Counted from the stretch's first letter, positions 1 to 8,899 are shown. The stretch: DNA of 64,000 bases from Kaustia mangrovi (GCF_015482775.1 NZ_CP058214.1:1364001-1428000); one strand, 5' to 3'. Program-made: numbers and translations. The notes: generated by a model not told the origin, from the letters alone.

Positions 1-74
1 GCGCTGCCCGCACCGGCCGCGGCGAGCGCGAGGCCCGCAAGTCCGCCAAGAATCGTCCGTCTCGTGAAGTGCAT
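1..74 (-). CDS. Exported protein, N-terminal fragment (probable binding protein)
   Basis: Only the first 24 codons are inside the window; the gene runs off the left edge. The start ATG at 72-74 has a good Shine-Dalgarno (GGGAGGA) just upstream. The visible residues begin MHFTRRTILGGLAGLALAAA, which is a twin-arginine-like signal sequence followed by an Ala-rich hydrophobic segment. It lies downstream of suyB on the same strand, so a periplasmic binding protein of a transporter feeding the sulfolactate enzyme is a reasonable inference, but no family can be assigned from so little sequence. Confidence 0.6.
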   Translation of the reverse strand, partial: MHFTRRTILGGLAGLALAAAGAGS

Positions 75-150
75 GGATAGTTCCTCCCGGTTTGCGCGCG
101 GGGGTGGCCGCGCGTCGAAGATCAGGTCTGCCGGGTTGTCCCGGTCTTTG

Positions 151-181
151 GGCTTGCGGGACCCGATGGTGCCCGCAAGCC
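151..181 (-). terminator. Stem-loop between suyB and the next gene
   Basis: A perfect 10-bp inverted repeat (GGCTTGCGGG / CCCGCAAGCC) with an 11-base loop lies between the end of suyB and the downstream exported-protein gene. There is no strong T run. It could end or attenuate transcription, or stabilise the suyAB part of the mRNA. Confidence 0.45.
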
Positions 182-222
182 GGAGATTGTGGAAGCCGGT
201 TCTTCGCCTGTCGGAACCGGCC

Positions 223-1398
223 TCAGGCGCTGCGATAGAGCTTCGTCATGACGAACTCGCGATGGCCGAGCGCCTCGGCCGCCGTCGACCGGCCGCTCGC
301 GGTGCGCGCGACCATGTCGATGAGCGCGTCGCCGGCCTCCGACATGGTCATGTCGCGGCGCAGGATACCGGTGACGTCCACGTCGATATGCTCCGACATG
401 GTGCGCACCGTGCGCGGATTGGCCGAGATCTTGATGACGGGCACGATGGGGTTGCCGATCACATTGCCCTGCCCTGTCGGGAAGGTGTGGACGACGTAGC
501 CCGCCGCCGCCATCAGCGTCACGCATTCCGCCGCCGCCGAGGAGGTGTCCATGAAGTAGAGGCCGGGGCCCTTCGCCGGGGCCTCCGCCGGCTCCAGCAC
601 GTCGATATAGCTGCACTCGCGGCCGATCTTCTCCAGATTGCCGAGCGCCTTCTCTTCGATGGTGGTGAGACCGCCCTCGATATTGCCCTTGGTCGGCTGG
701 GATTCGGAGAGGTCGCTCGTCTTGAACGGCTCGATCACCTCGTCCATGTAGGCCTGCCAGGTGGCGCGGAACTTCTTGCCAGCCTCCGGGTTCGCCGCGC
801 GCGCCTCGCACAGATGCTCCGCGCCGGTGAGCTCTGAGGTCTCGCCGAACACGCCATAGATGCCGCGCGGCATGAGCTTGTCGTACATGTTGCCGACCGT
901 CGGGCAGGAGCCGAGGCCAGTGGTGGTGTCGGACTCGCCGCACTTCGTCGAGATCCAGAGCTCGGAGATGTCGCACTCCTCGCGCTGGCGCTCCGTCGCC
1001 CAGTGGACGAACTCCTTCGCCTTGCGCGAGGCCGCGGCGATGGTGTTGATGTCGCCGTTCTGCTCGATGGAGAAGGCGGCCACCGGCTTGCCGGTCTCCG
1101 CGATCCCGTCGGCGATCTTCTGCGTCCAGCCCGGCTCGATGCCGATCACCACGACGGCGGCGACATTCGGGTTCGCGCCCGTGCCGATCATGGTGCGGAA
1201 ATGAAGGTCGAGATCCTCGCCGAACTGCAGCCGGCCATAGGCATGCGGCAGGGCCAGCGTGCCCTTGATGTTGTTGGCCACCGCCTCGCAGGCGGCGTTG
1301 GAGATATCGTCGACGGGCAGGATGACCACGTGGTTGCGCACGCCGACCCGGCCGTTCTCGCGCCGGTAGCCCATGAATGTGAGATCGCCATTCGCCAT
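223..1398 (-). CDS. suyB: Sulfolactate sulfo-lyase large subunit (UxaA family)
   Basis: Product of 391 residues in the altronate/galactarate dehydratase (UxaA) family. SuyAB splits 3-sulfolactate into pyruvate and sulfite in the cytoplasm. The N-terminus ([20 protein letters not shown]) and the stretches [20 protein letters not shown] and [12 protein letters not shown] match what I remember of SuyB closely; the conserved Cys lies in TKCGESD. The small subunit gene lies 14 bp upstream, as in suyAB operons and unlike fused UxaA proteins. The start at 1398 is the first ATG after suyA. Altronate or another hydroxy-acid dehydratase is the alternative, less likely given the partner gene. Confidence 0.8.
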   Translation of the reverse strand: MANGDLTFMGYRRENGRVGVRNHVVILPVDDISNAACEAVANNIKGTLALPHAYGRLQFGEDLDLHFRTMIGTGANPNVAAVVVIGIEPGWTQKIADGIAETGKPVAAFSIEQNGDINTIAAASRKAKEFVHWATERQREECDISELWISTKCGESDTTTGLGSCPTVGNMYDKLMPRGIYGVFGETSELTGAEHLCEARAANPEAGKKFRATWQAYMDEVIEPFKTSDLSESQPTKGNIEGGLTTIEEKALGNLEKIGRECSYIDVLEPAEAPAKGPGLYFMDTSSAAAECVTLMAAAGYVVHTFPTGQGNVIGNPIVPVIKISANPRTVRTMSEHIDVDVTGILRRDMTMSEAGDALIDMVARTASGRSTAAEALGHREFVMTKLYRSA

Positions 1399-1412
1399 GG
1401 TGTTCGCCTCCC

Positions 1413-1700
1413 TTACCAGCGCTTCGTCTTCAGGTTGTCGACATGGACATGGCCGCCCTTGGCCACGTCCTTGACGATCTTGCCGATGTCCTGACCGTAT
1501 TTCACGGCCGTGTCGCCGGCCTTCAGATCGGCGAGCGCCACCTTGTGGCCGATCGGAACGTCGTCCTTGACGGTGAGATGAAAGTCGGAATTGTCCTCGG
1601 TGACGACACAGAGCATGTCCGTGCCGGCCTTGAGGTCCTCGACAACGACGACGCCGACATTGTCCTTCCTGTCGTGCACCAGAAGCTGCGGAACGGTCAT
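1413..1700 (-). CDS. suyA: Sulfolactate sulfo-lyase small subunit (SAF domain)
   Basis: A 95-residue protein made of one SAF domain, the small-subunit module that in other dehydratases is fused to the N-terminus of UxaA. The pattern [19 protein letters not shown], then [20 protein letters not shown] and the C-terminal [12 protein letters not shown] are typical of SuyA as I remember it. It should form a complex with SuyB. It is first in its transcription unit and is divergent from a GntR regulator, with a palindrome in the shared promoter region. Confidence 0.78.
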   Translation of the reverse strand: MTVPQLLVHDRKDNVGVVVVEDLKAGTDMLCVVTEDNSDFHLTVKDDVPIGHKVALADLKAGDTAVKYGQDIGKIVKDVAKGGHVHVDNLKTKRW

Positions 1701-1746
1701 ATGGCATATCCCCCTGCTAGGTTGTGGCGGACTGTTTTATGTGAGA

Positions 1747-1760
1747 GTCTTATATAAGAC
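1747..1760. promoter_or_regulatory. Palindromic operator between suyA and the GntR gene
   Basis: GTCTTATATAAGAC is a perfect 14-bp palindrome, followed on the plus strand by two more ATAAG half-sites (ATAAGAT, ATAAG). It sits in the 73-bp gap between the divergent suyA and GntR/UTRA genes, where the regulator would control both. Assigning it to this regulator is inference from position and symmetry. Confidence 0.6.
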
Positions 1761-1773
1761 ATAAGATATAAGA

Positions 1774-2568
1774 ATGCTTGTCAACGGGATTTGCGGCATG
1801 ACGGACAAGAACAGGCCGGGCGCGGCAGCCGCGGCGACCGGCGACACCACGGAAAACCCCGGCTACAGGCCGCTTTACAAGCAGGTGCGCGACATCATCA
1901 CACGGCGCCTCGCGGAGGGCGAGTGGCTGCCCGGCGCCATGCTGCCGAGCGAGCAGGAGCTCGCCCGGTCGCTCGCGGTGAGCCAGGGAACGGTGCGCAA
2001 GGCGCTCGACGCGATGGCCGCGGAGAACCTCATCGAGCGCCGCCAGGGCCGGGGCACCTTCGTCTCGCGCCAGGACGACGAGCGCGTGCTCTTCCACTTC
2101 TTCCGCCTTCGGGGCGACGACGGCAGCCACGTCTTCCCGGAAAGCGACGTGCTCGGCGTCACCGTCGACATGCCGGAGGAGGACGAGGCCCGGATCCTGG
2201 GGATTTCGGGAACGGACGGCGGCATCATCCGCATCCGGCGCACGCGCAGCCTCGGCGGCCGCCCCGTCATCGTGGAAACGCTCACCCTGCCCGCCGCACG
2301 CTTTCCCGGCCTCGACGAGCGCGACAGCCTGCCGAACAATCTCTATGTCCTGTTCGCGAATGAATACGGTGTGAGCATCGCGCGCGCCTCCGAACGGCTG
2401 AAGGCGGTCGCCGCGGACGCGCATAGCGCGGAGATTCTGGAGCTCGCCCCGGGCGCGCCGCTGCTCGCCATCGAGCGCGTGGCCTATTCCATCGCCGGCG
2501 AGCCGGTCGAATGGCGCGTCAGCCTGTGCCGCACGGACATGCTGAGCTACGCCTCCGAACTGCGCTGA
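1774..2568 (+). CDS. GntR-family regulator, HutC/UTRA type
   Basis: Product of 264 residues. An N-terminal winged helix-turn-helix of the GntR family spans about residues 28-95 (PLYKQVRDIITRRL, LPSEQELARSLAVSQGTVRK, RRQGRGTFV). A C-terminal UTRA ligand-binding domain follows at about 110-255, where the effector is sensed. An ATG at 1798 (eight codons later) is an equally possible start; neither has a strong ribosome binding site. The gene is divergent from suyAB, so it probably controls sulfolactate use, with sulfolactate or a derivative as the likely effector (inference). Confidence 0.85.
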   Translation: MLVNGICGMTDKNRPGAAAAATGDTTENPGYRPLYKQVRDIITRRLAEGEWLPGAMLPSEQELARSLAVSQGTVRKALDAMAAENLIERRQGRGTFVSRQDDERVLFHFFRLRGDDGSHVFPESDVLGVTVDMPEEDEARILGISGTDGGIIRIRRTRSLGGRPVIVETLTLPAARFPGLDERDSLPNNLYVLFANEYGVSIARASERLKAVAADAHSAEILELAPGAPLLAIERVAYSIAGEPVEWRVSLCRTDMLSYASELR

Positions 2569-2573
2569 TGGCC

Positions 2574-2604
2574 CCGGGCGGGACCGGCAACCGGCCCCGC
2601 CCGG
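2574..2604. terminator. Bidirectional GC-rich hairpin
   Basis: A 14-bp stem with a single mismatch and a CAA loop lies between the convergent GntR/UTRA gene and the LivK-like gene. There is no T tract on either strand, but position and strength suit a shared terminator. Confidence 0.6.
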
Positions 2605-2611
2605 CGATCCG

Positions 2612-3751
2612 TCAGGGTGTCCAGATCTCTTCCACGTTGTACTTGCCGTTCTGGACGGAGATCACCGAGATCGGCTTGGGCGGCACCATGCTCTCGCGCG
2701 TGTAGGAAATCTCGCCCGTCACGCCCTTGAAGCCGCGCGTGGCCTCCAGCGCGTCGCGGATCTTGTCGGGCTCCGCCGACTGCGCCCGCTTGATGGCGTC
2801 GGCAACCAGCATCAGCGCGTCGTAGCCGAGCGGGGCAAAGGAGTTCTCCGGCTCGCGTCCGTATTCCACCTTGTAGTCCGCGATGAACTGCCCGACTTCC
2901 GGGCGGTCGTCGGCGCGGTAGGTGTGGGTGGAGAAATAGACGTCGTTGGCGAGATCGGGCCCCGGCGTCGTGGAGACGAGCTCGGTGTCGAAACCGTCTC
3001 CGGAGACGATCGGCATGTCGATGCCCTGCTCGCGGATCTGCTTCACGGTGAGCCCCGCCTCGGAGGGAATGGCGGAGATGAACACCGCGTCGGGCTTGGG
3101 CTCGATGGCCTGGAGCCGGGCGATCTGGGCGGAGAAATCCGTATCGCCCATCATGAAGATGTCCTTGCCGACGATCTCGCCGCCGCGCTCCTCGAAGCGC
3201 TCCACGAAGAACTTCGACAGCGCCTTGGTGAAGTCCATGGAATTGTCGGTCCACACCGCCACGCGGCGGGCGCCGAGCTTGTCATAGGCATAGTCCGCGA
3301 TGGCATAGGACTGGTCGTCGTCGCCGAACGGCGTCATGAACATGTAATTGCCCACCCATTGCGGCAGCATGGGATGGGTCGCGCCGGAGGTAACGAAGGG
3401 AATGCCCTTCTCCTGGAACAGCGGCGCGGCGGCCATCACGAAGGTCGTGTCGGACTGGCCGATGCCCGCCACGACGCCGTCCGACAGCACGCGCTGGGCG
3501 GCCTTGGCCGTTTCCTGCTGGTCGGTCTTGGTGTCGACCGCGATCAGCTCGATAGGCCGGCCCATGAGACCGCCATCGCCGTTGATCTGCTTGGCCGCCA
3601 GCTTCGCCCCGTTGAGCGACGGGCCGTCGAGCGATGACAGGCCGCCGGTGAGATTGTACAAGGCCCCGATCTTGATGGGATCCTGCGCCTGAACCGCCGA
3701 CGCGCCAAGGAAAGCCGCCGCCAGTGCCATCGCCGTCACTGCGAGTCGCAT
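2612..3751 (-). CDS. Branched-chain amino acid-type ABC substrate-binding protein
   Basis: Product of 379 residues with a signal peptide (about residues 1-22, ending VQA) and a type I periplasmic-binding fold of the Leu/Ile/Val (Peripla_BP_6) family. The text IKIGALYNLTGGLSSLDGP, then GGLMGRPIELIAVDTKTD and the Q-D-Y/F-rich lobe are characteristic. The start at 3751 has GGGAGGATG upstream. The matching permeases and ATPases are livGFHM at 7-10.4 kb, on the same strand but separated by the RpiR and ligase genes. Substrates of this family include many amides and amino acids, so the ligand is open. Confidence 0.88.
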   Translation of the reverse strand: MRLAVTAMALAAAFLGASAVQAQDPIKIGALYNLTGGLSSLDGPSLNGAKLAAKQINGDGGLMGRPIELIAVDTKTDQQETAKAAQRVLSDGVVAGIGQSDTTFVMAAAPLFQEKGIPFVTSGATHPMLPQWVGNYMFMTPFGDDDQSYAIADYAYDKLGARRVAVWTDNSMDFTKALSKFFVERFEERGGEIVGKDIFMMGDTDFSAQIARLQAIEPKPDAVFISAIPSEAGLTVKQIREQGIDMPIVSGDGFDTELVSTTPGPDLANDVYFSTHTYRADDRPEVGQFIADYKVEYGREPENSFAPLGYDALMLVADAIKRAQSAEPDKIRDALEATRGFKGVTGEISYTRESMVPPKPISVISVQNGKYNVEEIWTP

Positions 3752-3926
3752 CTTACATCCTCCCGATTTTCCGAAGCCCCCATTCGCGGAACGCCAATGC
3801 GGATCGCGCCCGCGCACAGGCCGCCTCCTCCTTCCCAAGTCCCTCACGCACCTGATCCCGGAAAGAGTGGAAGAATGGAGGACCCCTGTCAACGTTATCG
3901 TACATCGACCTTTGATTTCGCAATGT

Positions 3927-3942
3927 TGTATGATTTGATACA
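3927..3942. promoter_or_regulatory. Inverted repeat TGTAT-N6-ATACA, probable RpiR operator
   Basis: TGTATGATTTGATACA lies between the divergent binding-protein gene and the RpiR-family gene. The same architecture (TGTAC-N6-GTACA) occurs at 10470-10485 between livG and the N-formylglutamate amidohydrolase gene. A shared motif at the two divergent promoters of one gene cluster suggests one regulator for both. Confidence 0.6.
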
Positions 3943-3965
3943 GACCGGATCGAACAGGAGCGCCC

Positions 3966-4838
3966 ATGCCGGCCGAGCCATCCGTATATGACCGCATCCA
4001 GGAGCTCATGGCAGCGTTCACCGACCGGGAGCGCCGCGTCGCCCAGACGCTCCTGGCCAACTACCCGGTCGCGGGGCTGGAGACGGTCTCGCGGCTTGCC
4101 GGCACGGCGGGGGTGAGCACGGCCACCGTGCTGCGCTTCGTGAACAAGCTCGGCTTCGCGCTCTATTCCGACTTCCAGGCGGCCCTGCGCTCCCAGCTCA
4201 CCGAGACGCTGCAGTCCCCGCTCACGCGCATGGCGGCCGCCCGCGACCGCGCGGACACGCAGGCCTCCTTCCTCCACCGCTTCACCGAGGCGGTGACCGC
4301 CAATGCCCGCAGCATGCTCGACACGCTGCCGGCGTCGGAATTCGAGGCCACGGTGGAGCTTCTCTGCGACACCCGCAGGCAGATCCATGTGCTCGGCGGG
4401 CGCTACAGCTCGAGCGTGGGGCGCTATCTCGTCGACTTCCTGAAGGCGCTGCGCCCGCGCGTCGGCTACATTGACGGCCAGACGCAGAAATGGCCGAACC
4501 ACCTTCTCGATTTCGACCGCAACACGGTGCTGATCGTCTTCGACACGCGGCGCTACCAGAGCGATGTCGGCGCCTTTGCGCGGCTCGCCGCCGAACGCGG
4601 CTGCCAGATCGTGCTGTTCACCGATATCTGGCATTCCGACATTGCGCGCGTCGCCCATCGCGTGCTCGCCTTTCCGGTGACCGTGCCCTCGATCTTCGAT
4701 TCCGTGGCGGTCGGCTTCATCATGGCGGAAGCGCTGGTCGGCGCCTGCGCGGAAAAGCTCGGCGAGCAGTCGCGCGCGCGCATCGAGGATCTGGAGGCCT
4801 TCCGCATGCCGCTTGCGCCGCGCGGCCCGGAGGAGTGA
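3966..4838 (+). CDS. MurR/RpiR-family transcriptional regulator
   Basis: Product of 290 residues. An N-terminal HTH_6 domain (about 5-80; RVAQTLLANYP, LAGTAGVSTATVLRFVNKLGF) is followed by a SIS domain (about 115-255; VLGGRYSSSVGRYLVDFLKAL) that normally binds a phosphosugar or related ligand. The start at 3966 has AGGAGCG upstream. It is divergent from the LivK-like gene and is followed after 37 bp by the glutamine-synthetase-like gene, so it is probably the local regulator of the 2.6-11.3 kb cluster. The effector is unknown. Confidence 0.88.
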   Translation: MPAEPSVYDRIQELMAAFTDRERRVAQTLLANYPVAGLETVSRLAGTAGVSTATVLRFVNKLGFALYSDFQAALRSQLTETLQSPLTRMAAARDRADTQASFLHRFTEAVTANARSMLDTLPASEFEATVELLCDTRRQIHVLGGRYSSSVGRYLVDFLKALRPRVGYIDGQTQKWPNHLLDFDRNTVLIVFDTRRYQSDVGAFARLAAERGCQIVLFTDIWHSDIARVAHRVLAFPVTVPSIFDSVAVGFIMAEALVGACAEKLGEQSRARIEDLEAFRMPLAPRGPEE

Positions 4839-4875
4839 CCGCACAAACGCCGTTCCGACCGATCACGAGGGGAGA

Positions 4876-6201
4876 ATGACCGACATGCCCAGAGAAGACA
4901 TCGTCATGGTGTGCTGCAGCGACATTGCCGGCCAGGTGCGCGGCAAGGGGCTTCTCGCCCGCGACCTCCATGAGCGGCGCGAGAAGGGCGTGGGCTGGAC
5001 CCCGACCAACATCATGATCACCGCCCATGGCGCCATCGCCGACACGCCCTGGGGCCCGTTCGGCGACCTGATCCTCAAGCCGGATCTCGACACGCTGGTC
5101 CGCGTCGATTTCGGCGATGACGGCGCGCCGGAGCATTTCGTCCTCGGCGATATCCGCCATCTGGACGGCACCGCCTGGGCCTGCTGCCCGCGCGATTTCC
5201 TGCGCCGGGGCCTCGATGCGCTGAAGGCCGAGGCGGGGCTGACCCTCAAGGCGAGCTTCGAGCACGAGTTCCACTACGACGGTGTGGAAGAGGTTGCCAA
5301 TTCCGGCTACGCGCTCGACGCCTATCGCCGGCAGGGCGTGTTTGCGGAAACCTTCCTCGATGCGCTCCAGCAGGCCGCCATCATCCCCGACACCTTCATG
5401 CCGGAATACGGCCCCTGCCAGTACGAGGTGACGGTGGAGCCGAAGCCCGCCATGCGCTCGGCCGACGAGGCGGTGATCCTGCGCCAGATCGCGCGCGCCA
5501 CCGCCTTCCGCCTCGGCCACCGGGCGAGCTTCACGCCGATCCTGAGGCCCGATTCGGTCGGCAACGGGCTCCATGTCCACTTCTCGCTCCACGACGCGGA
5601 GACCGGCAAGCCCGTCAATCACGACCCGTCGGCCGATCACGGCGTCAGCGCGACGGCGGCCCATTTCCTCGCCGGCATTCTCGACAAGCTGCCGGTTCTC
5701 ACCGCGCTGACCGCCGCCACGCCCATCTCCTATCTGCGCCTCGTGCCCAACCGCTGGAGCGCGGCCTACACCAATCTCGGCGTCCAGGACCGCGAGGCCT
5801 CGCTGCGCATCTGCCCGGTCTTCGAGACGACGGGCGTCGATGTCGCCAAGCAGTTCCATTTCGAGTATCGAGCCGCCGATGCCGCCGCCACGCCCTATTT
5901 CGTGCTCGGCGCCATCGTCTGGGCCGGTGTCCACGGCCTGCGCGCGAAGCTGCCGCGGCCGGAGCCCACCGAGACCGATCCCGGCGGCATGACGGCGGAG
6001 GAATTCGACCGCTGCAAGCTCGCCCGCCTGCCCCGGTCGCTTTCAGCCGCGCTCGACCTCCTGGAGGCCGACGAGGACGCGAAGGGCTGGCTCGGCCCGG
6101 AGCTCCACGACGCCTATCTGCGCCACAAGCGCTTCGAGGACGCCCTCATGGCCGATCTCCCGCTCGAGGAACAATGCGCGCGCTATCACAAGGTCTTCTG
6201 A
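4876..6201 (+). CDS. Glutamine synthetase-family ligase
   Basis: Product of 441 residues in the GlnA-like superfamily, which joins ammonia or an amine to a gamma-carboxylate with ATP. Family motifs are visible: FEHEFHYDG (about 128-136, metal-binding glutamates), NGLHVHFSLHD (counterpart of the glutamine synthetase NGSGMH box) and RLVPNRWSAAYTNLG followed by RICP. It is shorter than housekeeping GlnA (about 470) and has no evident adenylylation-site tail, as in gamma-glutamyl-amine or -amide ligases. RBS CGAGGGGAG precedes the ATG. It follows the RpiR gene by 37 bp, probably in one transcript. The true substrate pair is unknown. Confidence 0.82.
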   Translation: MTDMPREDIVMVCCSDIAGQVRGKGLLARDLHERREKGVGWTPTNIMITAHGAIADTPWGPFGDLILKPDLDTLVRVDFGDDGAPEHFVLGDIRHLDGTAWACCPRDFLRRGLDALKAEAGLTLKASFEHEFHYDGVEEVANSGYALDAYRRQGVFAETFLDALQQAAIIPDTFMPEYGPCQYEVTVEPKPAMRSADEAVILRQIARATAFRLGHRASFTPILRPDSVGNGLHVHFSLHDAETGKPVNHDPSADHGVSATAAHFLAGILDKLPVLTALTAATPISYLRLVPNRWSAAYTNLGVQDREASLRICPVFETTGVDVAKQFHFEYRAADAAATPYFVLGAIVWAGVHGLRAKLPRPEPTETDPGGMTAEEFDRCKLARLPRSLSAALDLLEADEDAKGWLGPELHDAYLRHKRFEDALMADLPLEEQCARYHKVF

Positions 6202-6213
6202 AGTCTCGAAAAG

Positions 6214-6353
6214 CCCCCTCACCCTCCCATCGCTGACGCGATGGGCCCCTCCCTCTCCCGCAAGGGGAGAGGGAATAACGGCGGCGCAACGAGAGAACCC
6301 TCTCCCCTCGCGGGAGAGGGTGGCGCGCAAGGCGCGCCGGGTGAGGGGGTGTG
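6214..6353. repeat. Composite palindromic intergenic repeat, family A copy 1
   Basis: About 140 bp between two convergent genes. It contains two hairpins (CCCATCGC..GCGATGGG and GGCGCGC..GCGCGCC) and a central pair of inverted CCCTCTCCC blocks, with CCCTCACCC at one outer end and GGGTGAGGG at the other. The same arrangement, inverted, is present at 57584-57730. This is a dispersed non-coding repeat; it may also act as a bidirectional terminator here. Confidence 0.8.
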
Positions 6354-6357
6354 AGCT

Positions 6358-6978
6358 TCAGTAGCCCGCCCGCGCGGCAAGCTCCCTGACCAGCGTTTCC
6401 GTCGGCACCATCCGGCAATAGCCCCTGAACGCGTTGAGCGCGGCCTCGTGGCGGGCGCGGGTGTCGGTGGCGCAGGCATCGTCCGGGCAGATCATGCGGT
6501 AGCCCCGGTCGGCGCCGTCGCGGATCGTGTGGTCGACGCACTGGTCGGTGAGGAAGCCCGTGGCGATAATCGTGCCGATACCGATATTGCGCATCAGATA
6601 GTCGAAATTCGTCGAGTTGAAGAGGCTCGACGAGGTCTTGGGGATCACCATCTCGTCGTCGCCCGGCGCGAGCGCGTCGATCACCTTGGCGTCCCACGAG
6701 CCCTTCGCGATGGAGAAGCCGGAGAGCTTGTAGTCGAGGCTGCGGTCGCGCCCGTCGCGGGTCGCGTTCTCCATGACCGTATAGACGATTTCCGCGCCCG
6801 CCCCGCGCGCCGCCGCGATCAGCCGCTGGATGTTGGGCACCGCCACGGTGCGCGCATCCTCGTAGAATTCCGGCCTTGGCTGGCGGTTGGTCTCGTCCAT
6901 CACCCAGTTCTGCGCGTCGATCACCAGAAGCGCCGTGCGCGCCGCCACGAGCGGCTCGTCCCTGCCCGGTTCAGTCAT
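6358..6978 (-). CDS. Isochorismatase-family cysteine hydrolase
   Basis: Product of 206 residues with the alpha/beta fold of cysteine amidohydrolases (isochorismatase-like). The Asp-Lys-Cys triad is visible: LLVIDAQN (Asp), MVIPKTSSSLF (Lys) and TDQCVDHTIRDGADRGY (Cys). Members cleave small amides, carbamates or enol ethers. It is the last gene of the livGFHM operon (12 bp after livM), so it probably acts on the compound imported by that transporter. The product may pass to the amidohydrolase and ligase in the same block. The exact amide is not deducible. Confidence 0.85.
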   Translation of the reverse strand: MTEPGRDEPLVAARTALLVIDAQNWVMDETNRQPRPEFYEDARTVAVPNIQRLIAAARGAGAEIVYTVMENATRDGRDRSLDYKLSGFSIAKGSWDAKVIDALAPGDDEMVIPKTSSSLFNSTNFDYLMRNIGIGTIIATGFLTDQCVDHTIRDGADRGYRMICPDDACATDTRARHEAALNAFRGYCRMVPTETLVRELAARAGY

Positions 6979-6989
6979 CTCTCGAAGCC

Positions 6990-8012
6990 CTATCGTCCCA
7001 TGATGTAGCGCGCCCAGCGCGGCTCGCCGGAACCGAACACGCCGCGCGGACGGAACAGGAGCACGAGGATCAGGCAGAGCGCAACCGCCACCTGGCTCAG
7101 CCCGTAGAGCTCCAGCGCCTCCTCCGCCGGCCTCAGCGACTCCGACAGCACCGACAGCGCGATGGCCGCGAGCACCGCGCCGGTGAGGCTGCCCATGCCG
7201 CCGATCACCACCATGACCACGAGGTTGAAGGCGAGCAGAACCGAATAGGTGCCCGGCGTGATGACCGTGATGAGATGAGCCATGAGCCCGCCCGCGACGC
7301 CCGCGAAGAACGCGCCGAGGACGAAGCCCCACATCTTCACCGACACAGCGGATATACCCATGCAGCGCGCGGCCATCTCGTTCTCGCGCACCGCCATCAT
7401 GGCGCGCCCCACGGAGGAATGCTTGATCCGCCAGCAGGCATAGACGGTGAGCACCGTCCAGCCATAGACCCACCACAGGCTCGTGAGCCTGGGCAGCCCG
7501 TTGAGCCCCATGCCGCCGCGCGTGACGCCGTCCCAGTTGTTGACGAGCACCCGCACGATGATGATGAGGCCGAGCGTCGCCACGGCGAGATAGTGCCCGC
7601 GCAATCTCAGCACCGGAAAGCCGATGACGAGGGCCGCAAGCGCCGCGACCGCGCCGCCGATCACGAGGGCGGGCAGGAGGTCGAGCTGGAGCGAGGCCAG
7701 GAAGGCCGGCAGGTCCGGCATCATGAAGCCCTTGCGCTGGACCGGGAAGATGAGGATCGCGGCGACATAGCCGCCAATGGTCATGAACGCGGGATGGCCG
7801 AGCGAGAAGAGCCCGGTGAGCCCGTTGGTGAGCGCAAGCGAGCTCGCCAGCATGACATTGACGAGCGTGATGGCGGCAAGCGTGGCCATATAGTCGCTGA
7901 GCCGGATGTCGACGAACGCCACGAGCCCGGCGCCCAGGGCGGCGAGCGCCAGCGGCCTTGCGATCTTGGACAGGGTGGATGCCTGGACCTCGGACATGGG
8001 ATGGCGCCTCAT
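6990..8012 (-). CDS. livM: Branched-chain amino acid-type ABC permease LivM
   Basis: Product of 340 residues, highly hydrophobic, with about nine membrane segments and the family signature NGLTGLFSLGHPAFMTIGGYVAA plus the EAA-like loop at AVRENEMAARCMGISAVSVKMWGFVLGAF. I chose the start at 8012 because its ATG overlaps the livH stop (ATGA) and has GAGGAAAGG upstream; an internal ATG at 7997 lacks a good site. It forms the membrane channel with LivH. Confidence 0.9.
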   Translation of the reverse strand: MRRHPMSEVQASTLSKIARPLALAALGAGLVAFVDIRLSDYMATLAAITLVNVMLASSLALTNGLTGLFSLGHPAFMTIGGYVAAILIFPVQRKGFMMPDLPAFLASLQLDLLPALVIGGAVAALAALVIGFPVLRLRGHYLAVATLGLIIIVRVLVNNWDGVTRGGMGLNGLPRLTSLWWVYGWTVLTVYACWRIKHSSVGRAMMAVRENEMAARCMGISAVSVKMWGFVLGAFFAGVAGGLMAHLITVITPGTYSVLLAFNLVVMVVIGGMGSLTGAVLAAIALSVLSESLRPAEEALELYGLSQVAVALCLILVLLFRPRGVFGSGEPRWARYIMGR

Positions 8013-8899
8013 GCCCTTTCCTCGTCCGCGCGCCCGAACAGGCCGTGCGGACGCACAAGCAGTATGACGATCAGGAGGGAGAAGACGAAGGCATCCCGAT
8101 AGCCGGAATATTCCGGCGGCAGGAGGCCGACGAACAGCACTTCCGCGAGCCCCAGAATATAGCCGCCGGCCATCGCGCCCGGGATCGATCCGACACCGCC
8201 GATGACGGAGGCGACGAAGGCCTTCAGCCCCGGAATGAAGCCCATGAGCGGGTCGATCTGGCCGAACTTTCCACCCCACATGAGCCCCGCCACGGCGGCG
8301 AGCGCGCTGCCGAGCCCGAAGGCGGTGGCGATGGCACGGTTGATGTTGATGCCCATGAGCTGGGCGGTCGTCACGCTCTCCGCCGTCGCCCGCATGGCGA
8401 TGCCGAGCTTCGTGCGGTGCACGAGCGTCACCGCGCCGGCAATGATGACGAGGGTAAGCCCGATGATCGCCAGATCGATGAGGGACGCCGTGCCGATGCC
8501 GAGGTCGATCCGCTCGCGCATCGCGGCCGGAAAGAGGAAATTGCGCGGCTGGCCGGAGAGGATCATGATCCCGGCATTCTGGATGATGATCGAGAGCGCC
8601 AGCGTCGCGATGAAGCCCGTGACCTGCGGCGCGCCGCGCATGGAGCGGAAGACCACCGCCTCGATGGTCACCCCCGCGAGCGCGCCGAGCCCCGCGACGA
8701 ACAGCACGATGAACGGCCAGGGCACACCGCCGAGCACCATGGCGAGCGTGGAGAACGCCCCGACCATCAGAATGTCGCCATGGGCGAAATTGATCAGCCG
8801 GACAATGCCGTAGATCATGGAGAAGCCGATGGCGACCAGCGCATAGAGGCTGCCCAGCGTCAGGCCGTTGACGATCTGCTGGAGATAGTACTGGCTCAT
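8009..8899 (-). CDS. livH: Branched-chain amino acid-type ABC permease LivH
   Basis: Product of 296 residues, about eight membrane segments. The start MSQYYLQQIVNGLTLGSLYA and the stretch IVRLINFAHGDILMVGAF are hallmarks of LivH. Its ATG overlaps the livF stop (ATGA at 8896-8899) and its stop overlaps livM, so translation is coupled along the operon. Confidence 0.92.
   Translation of the reverse strand: MSQYYLQQIVNGLTLGSLYALVAIGFSMIYGIVRLINFAHGDILMVGAFSTLAMVLGGVPWPFIVLFVAGLGALAGVTIEAVVFRSMRGAPQVTGFIATLALSIIIQNAGIMILSGQPRNFLFPAAMRERIDLGIGTASLIDLAIIGLTLVIIAGAVTLVHRTKLGIAMRATAESVTTAQLMGININRAIATAFGLGSALAAVAGLMWGGKFGQIDPLMGFIPGLKAFVASVIGGVGSIPGAMAGGYILGLAEVLFVGLLPPEYSGYRDAFVFSLLIVILLVRPHGLFGRADEERA

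Noticed and set aside
223-1398. Altronate or galactarate dehydratase instead of SuyB
   Set aside because: Same superfamily, but the separate small SAF subunit and the specific sequence stretches favour sulfolactate sulfo-lyase; no hexuronate genes are adjacent.
3752-4060. Upstream extension of the LivK-like binding protein
   Set aside because: It would place the signal peptide internally; the ATG at 3751 has a strong ribosome binding site and a normal signal sequence.
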